From Chitinophagaceae bacterium 26-R-25 (lineage in GTDB: Bacteria > Bacteroidota > Bacteroidia > Chitinophagales > Chitinophagaceae): a stretch of 64,000 nucleotides of DNA. The stretch spans positions 434,001-498,000 of the forward strand of contig JARWSJ010000002.1 of the NCBI GenBank assembly GCA_029906195.1, in the 5' to 3' direction. A model generated the notes under the pieces. The model had not been told where the DNA came from. It did no database searches and saw only the letters and a program-made list of their open reading frames with translations. The translations under genes were made by a program, and so were the position numbers. Below are positions 62,111 to 64,000 of this stretch, one piece after another (position 1 is the first letter of the stretch; each line of letters opens with the position of its first letter).

Positions 62111-64000
62111 ATGAAATTCTATTTCTGCATAGTAGCTGCCGTGCTATTGCTCACTACTCATTTTGCAATTGCACAAAAGGAGAAAAAAATGATCACCGGA
62201 TCATTTGAAGATATGCGGGTGGAGCAGTTTTTGCTGGAGTTGCAAAGGCAAACACACTATCATTTCTACTACGACACTGCGCAGCTGGATACTATCAAAA
62301 TAAATATTTCTGTAAAAAATGAACCGCTTGAGAAAGTGCTCGAGAAAGGACTGGCTGGCACCGAGAATACTTTTTCTATTGATGATAACAACAACGTATT
62401 TGTAATGAGAGGCATGCTGGTGAAAACAGCATTGCCGGAAGGATACCTGGATGCGGACAATCCCAATAAAACTCGAAGCAGCGGCGTGCTGGAAGAATAC
62501 CAGGAAACGGAAATAAAACAAAAAGCCATACTTGAAAATAAGTTGTATGAAGTAGGCGACAAAAATGCACCCTCACAGTCAGCCGGGATTAATGTTGCGG
62601 GTTATATACGAGACGCAAAAACAGGAGAGCCTGTAGCCGGAGCATCTGTTTTTATTGACAAACCGAGAATAGGAACTTCAACCGATCAATATGGATATTA
62701 CTCCATTGTGCTTCCACGGGGCAGGCACGTGTTGAACATCCAGAGCATTGGCATGCGCGACAGCCGCAGGCAAATAATGGTATACAGTGACGGCAAGATG
62801 AACATTGATCTGCAAAGCCAGGTACTTGCATTGAAGAATGTGATTGTTTCTTCTGCCAAAGCCAGCAATGTAAAGAGCACGCAAATGGGTGTGCAAAGGA
62901 TAGACATCAAAGCGATCAAGCAAGTGCCGGTTGCATTTGGCGAAGCTGATCTGCTGAGAGTGGTGCTTACCTTGCCGGGTGTAAAATCAGTAGGAGAAGC
63001 CAGCACAGGACTCAACGTTCGCGGAGGTTCTGCTGATCAGAACCTTATACTGTTTAACGACGCAACGATTTACAATCCCTCACATTTCTTTGGAATGTTC
63101 TCCGCTTTCAATCCGGAAGTAGTGAAAGATGTGGAACTCTTTAAAGGAAGCATTCCTCCAAAATACGGCGGCAGGCTTTCATCGGTATTGGATATTAAAA
63201 GCAGGGAAGGAAACAAAAAAGATTTCACAGGGTCTGCCGGTATTGGCTTGCTTACCAGCCGCGTGAATATTGAAGGGCCATTGATAAAAGATAAAGCATC
63301 GTTTATCCTTGGCGGTAGAACCACCTATGCCAACTGGTTGCTGCAGGCCTTGCCCGATCAATACAAAAACAGCAAAGCGAATTTTTATGATCTCAACCTC
63401 AATGCAAACTATGAGATGAATAAGAAGAATACATTGTTTGTAACAGGCTACTTCAGTAAGGATCGATTCAATCTTAACAATGACACAACTTACGGTTATT
63501 CGAATCAAAACGTGTCGGTGAAATGGAAGCACATTTTCAACAATAAAATGAACGCAACAGTTGTTACGGGTTATGATGGTTACAAATACAATATCACCAG
63601 CGATGCAAATCCTGTGAATGCATATGATCTGAAGTTTGATATCAATCAGTTGTATTTAAGAGCAGGGTTTAATTATTACCTCAACAGCAAACACACACTT
63701 GATTTTGGTGGTAGTACGTTGCATTACAAATTGCATCCGGGAAACCTGCAACCGCTGGGCGACAAAGCGATCACAACACCTGATGTGGTGCCGGCTGAAC
63801 AGGCATTTGAAAGTGCTTTGTATGTGAACGATAAATACAACGTTACACAAAACTTAACCATCGAAGGCGGTGTAAGATATTCTATGTTCAACAACATGGG
63901 GCCGCAAACGATCAACAACTACGCGCCTGGTTTGCCAAAAACAGAAGATAATATTCTTGACACATCTGTTTACTCACAGGGACAAGTAACCAAAACATAT
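62111..64000 (+). CDS. TonB-dependent receptor with N-terminal STN and carboxypeptidase-regulatory domains, 3' end cut by window
   Basis: The frame starts at ATG 62111 with a signal peptide ending THFAIAQ and stays open to the window end (630 codons visible). STN domain at about 35-97 (FEDMRVEQFLLELQRQTHYHFYYD); carboxypeptidase-D-regulatory fold at about 165-240 (INVAGYIRDAKTGEPVAGASVFIDK); plug at about 270-375 (VLTLPGVKSVGEASTGLNVRGGSADQNLILFND, FFGMFSAFNPEVVKDVELFKGSIPPKYGGRLSSVLDI); then barrel strands. STN-containing receptors usually signal through a FecR/sigma pair, but the sigma pair at 57-59 kb is 3 kb away on the other strand. Substrate unknown. Confidence 0.92.
   Translation, partial: MKFYFCIVAAVLLLTTHFAIAQKEKKMITGSFEDMRVEQFLLELQRQTHYHFYYDTAQLDTIKINISVKNEPLEKVLEKGLAGTENTFSIDDNNNVFVMRGMLVKTALPEGYLDADNPNKTRSSGVLEEYQETEIKQKAILENKLYEVGDKNAPSQSAGINVAGYIRDAKTGEPVAGASVFIDKPRIGTSTDQYGYYSIVLPRGRHVLNIQSIGMRDSRRQIMVYSDGKMNIDLQSQVLALKNVIVSSAKASNVKSTQMGVQRIDIKAIKQVPVAFGEADLLRVVLTLPGVKSVGEASTGLNVRGGSADQNLILFNDATIYNPSHFFGMFSAFNPEVVKDVELFKGSIPPKYGGRLSSVLDIKSREGNKKDFTGSAGIGLLTSRVNIEGPLIKDKASFILGGRTTYANWLLQALPDQYKNSKANFYDLNLNANYEMNKKNTLFVTGYFSKDRFNLNNDTTYGYSNQNVSVKWKHIFNNKMNATVVTGYDGYKYNITSDANPVNAYDLKFDINQLYLRAGFNYYLNSKHTLDFGGSTLHYKLHPGNLQPLGDKAITTPDVVPAEQAFESALYVNDKYNVTQNLTIEGGVRYSMFNNMGPQTINNYAPGLPKTEDNILDTSVYSQGQVTKTY

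Noticed and set aside
56904-64000. Sigma/anti-sigma-like pair as the regulator of the STN-type TonB receptor
   Set aside because: They lie on opposite strands, 3 kb apart with rsmG and a glycosyltransferase between, and the membrane protein is not a FecR-type protein; the link is not supported.

Overview
The window looks like a chromosomal segment of a Bacteroidota bacterium, most likely of the Chitinophagaceae. The reasons are type IX secretion (T9SS) sorting domains, PKD-repeat giant adhesins with a PorP/SprF partner, TonB-dependent receptors with STN and carboxypeptidase-like regulatory domains, a zinc-ribbon protein beside a Nif3 protein, an ATP-type PckA and stand-alone PurS. I found no rRNA, tRNA, CRISPR array or complete prophage.

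Layout. 1-4.3 kb: the 3' part of a VgrG-like spike with a C-terminal metzincin-type protease, then two tandem paralogous exported proteins that look like immunity genes, with a scrap of effector 3' end between them. 4.4-6.0 kb: VOC protein, a mini T9SS-sorted protein and a peroxiredoxin. 6.2-17.0 kb: a minus-strand operon of two collinear giant adhesins (15 PKD units, 3 further repeats and a T9SS type B tail each) plus PorP/SprF; one adhesin apparently starts at CTG. 17.2-31.5 kb: lipoproteins, M32 carboxypeptidase, an MG2/plug-like protein, Nif3 and zinc ribbon, CocE-type hydrolase, RecN, FabI, YceI, DUF2795. 31.7-43 kb: LolD-like ATPase, an Rrf2 regulator sharing an operator dyad with an oxidoreductase gene, alpha/beta hydrolase, glycosyltransferase and deacetylase, cobalamin adenosyltransferase, a second ABC ATPase, GatC, TrpS, deoxynucleoside kinase, trehalase. 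42.7-43.6 kb: a REP-associated transposase gene (RAYT) bracketed by palindromes. 43.6-64 kb: DUF922, zinc ribbon, DUF2252, DUF3575-like barrel, PckA, PepP, a four-helix-bundle gene enclosed by inverted repeats, PssA, PurS, RsmI, PepSY-like protein, M1 peptidase, response regulator, ECF sigma with an anti-sigma-like/TonB-like composite protein, RsmG, glycosyltransferase, and a TonB-dependent receptor cut by the window end.

The most unusual layer is intergenic. Many gaps are filled by long imperfect inverted repeats made of short low-complexity words, in about ten unrelated sequence families. Several begin at or within a few bases of a stop codon. One family (arms rich in TAACTGAA) exists here as two empty copies and one copy holding a four-helix-bundle (23S rRNA intervening-sequence-protein type) gene, which recalls rRNA intervening sequences placed outside rRNA. 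A separate small palindrome family with stem-preserving base changes surrounds the RAYT gene.
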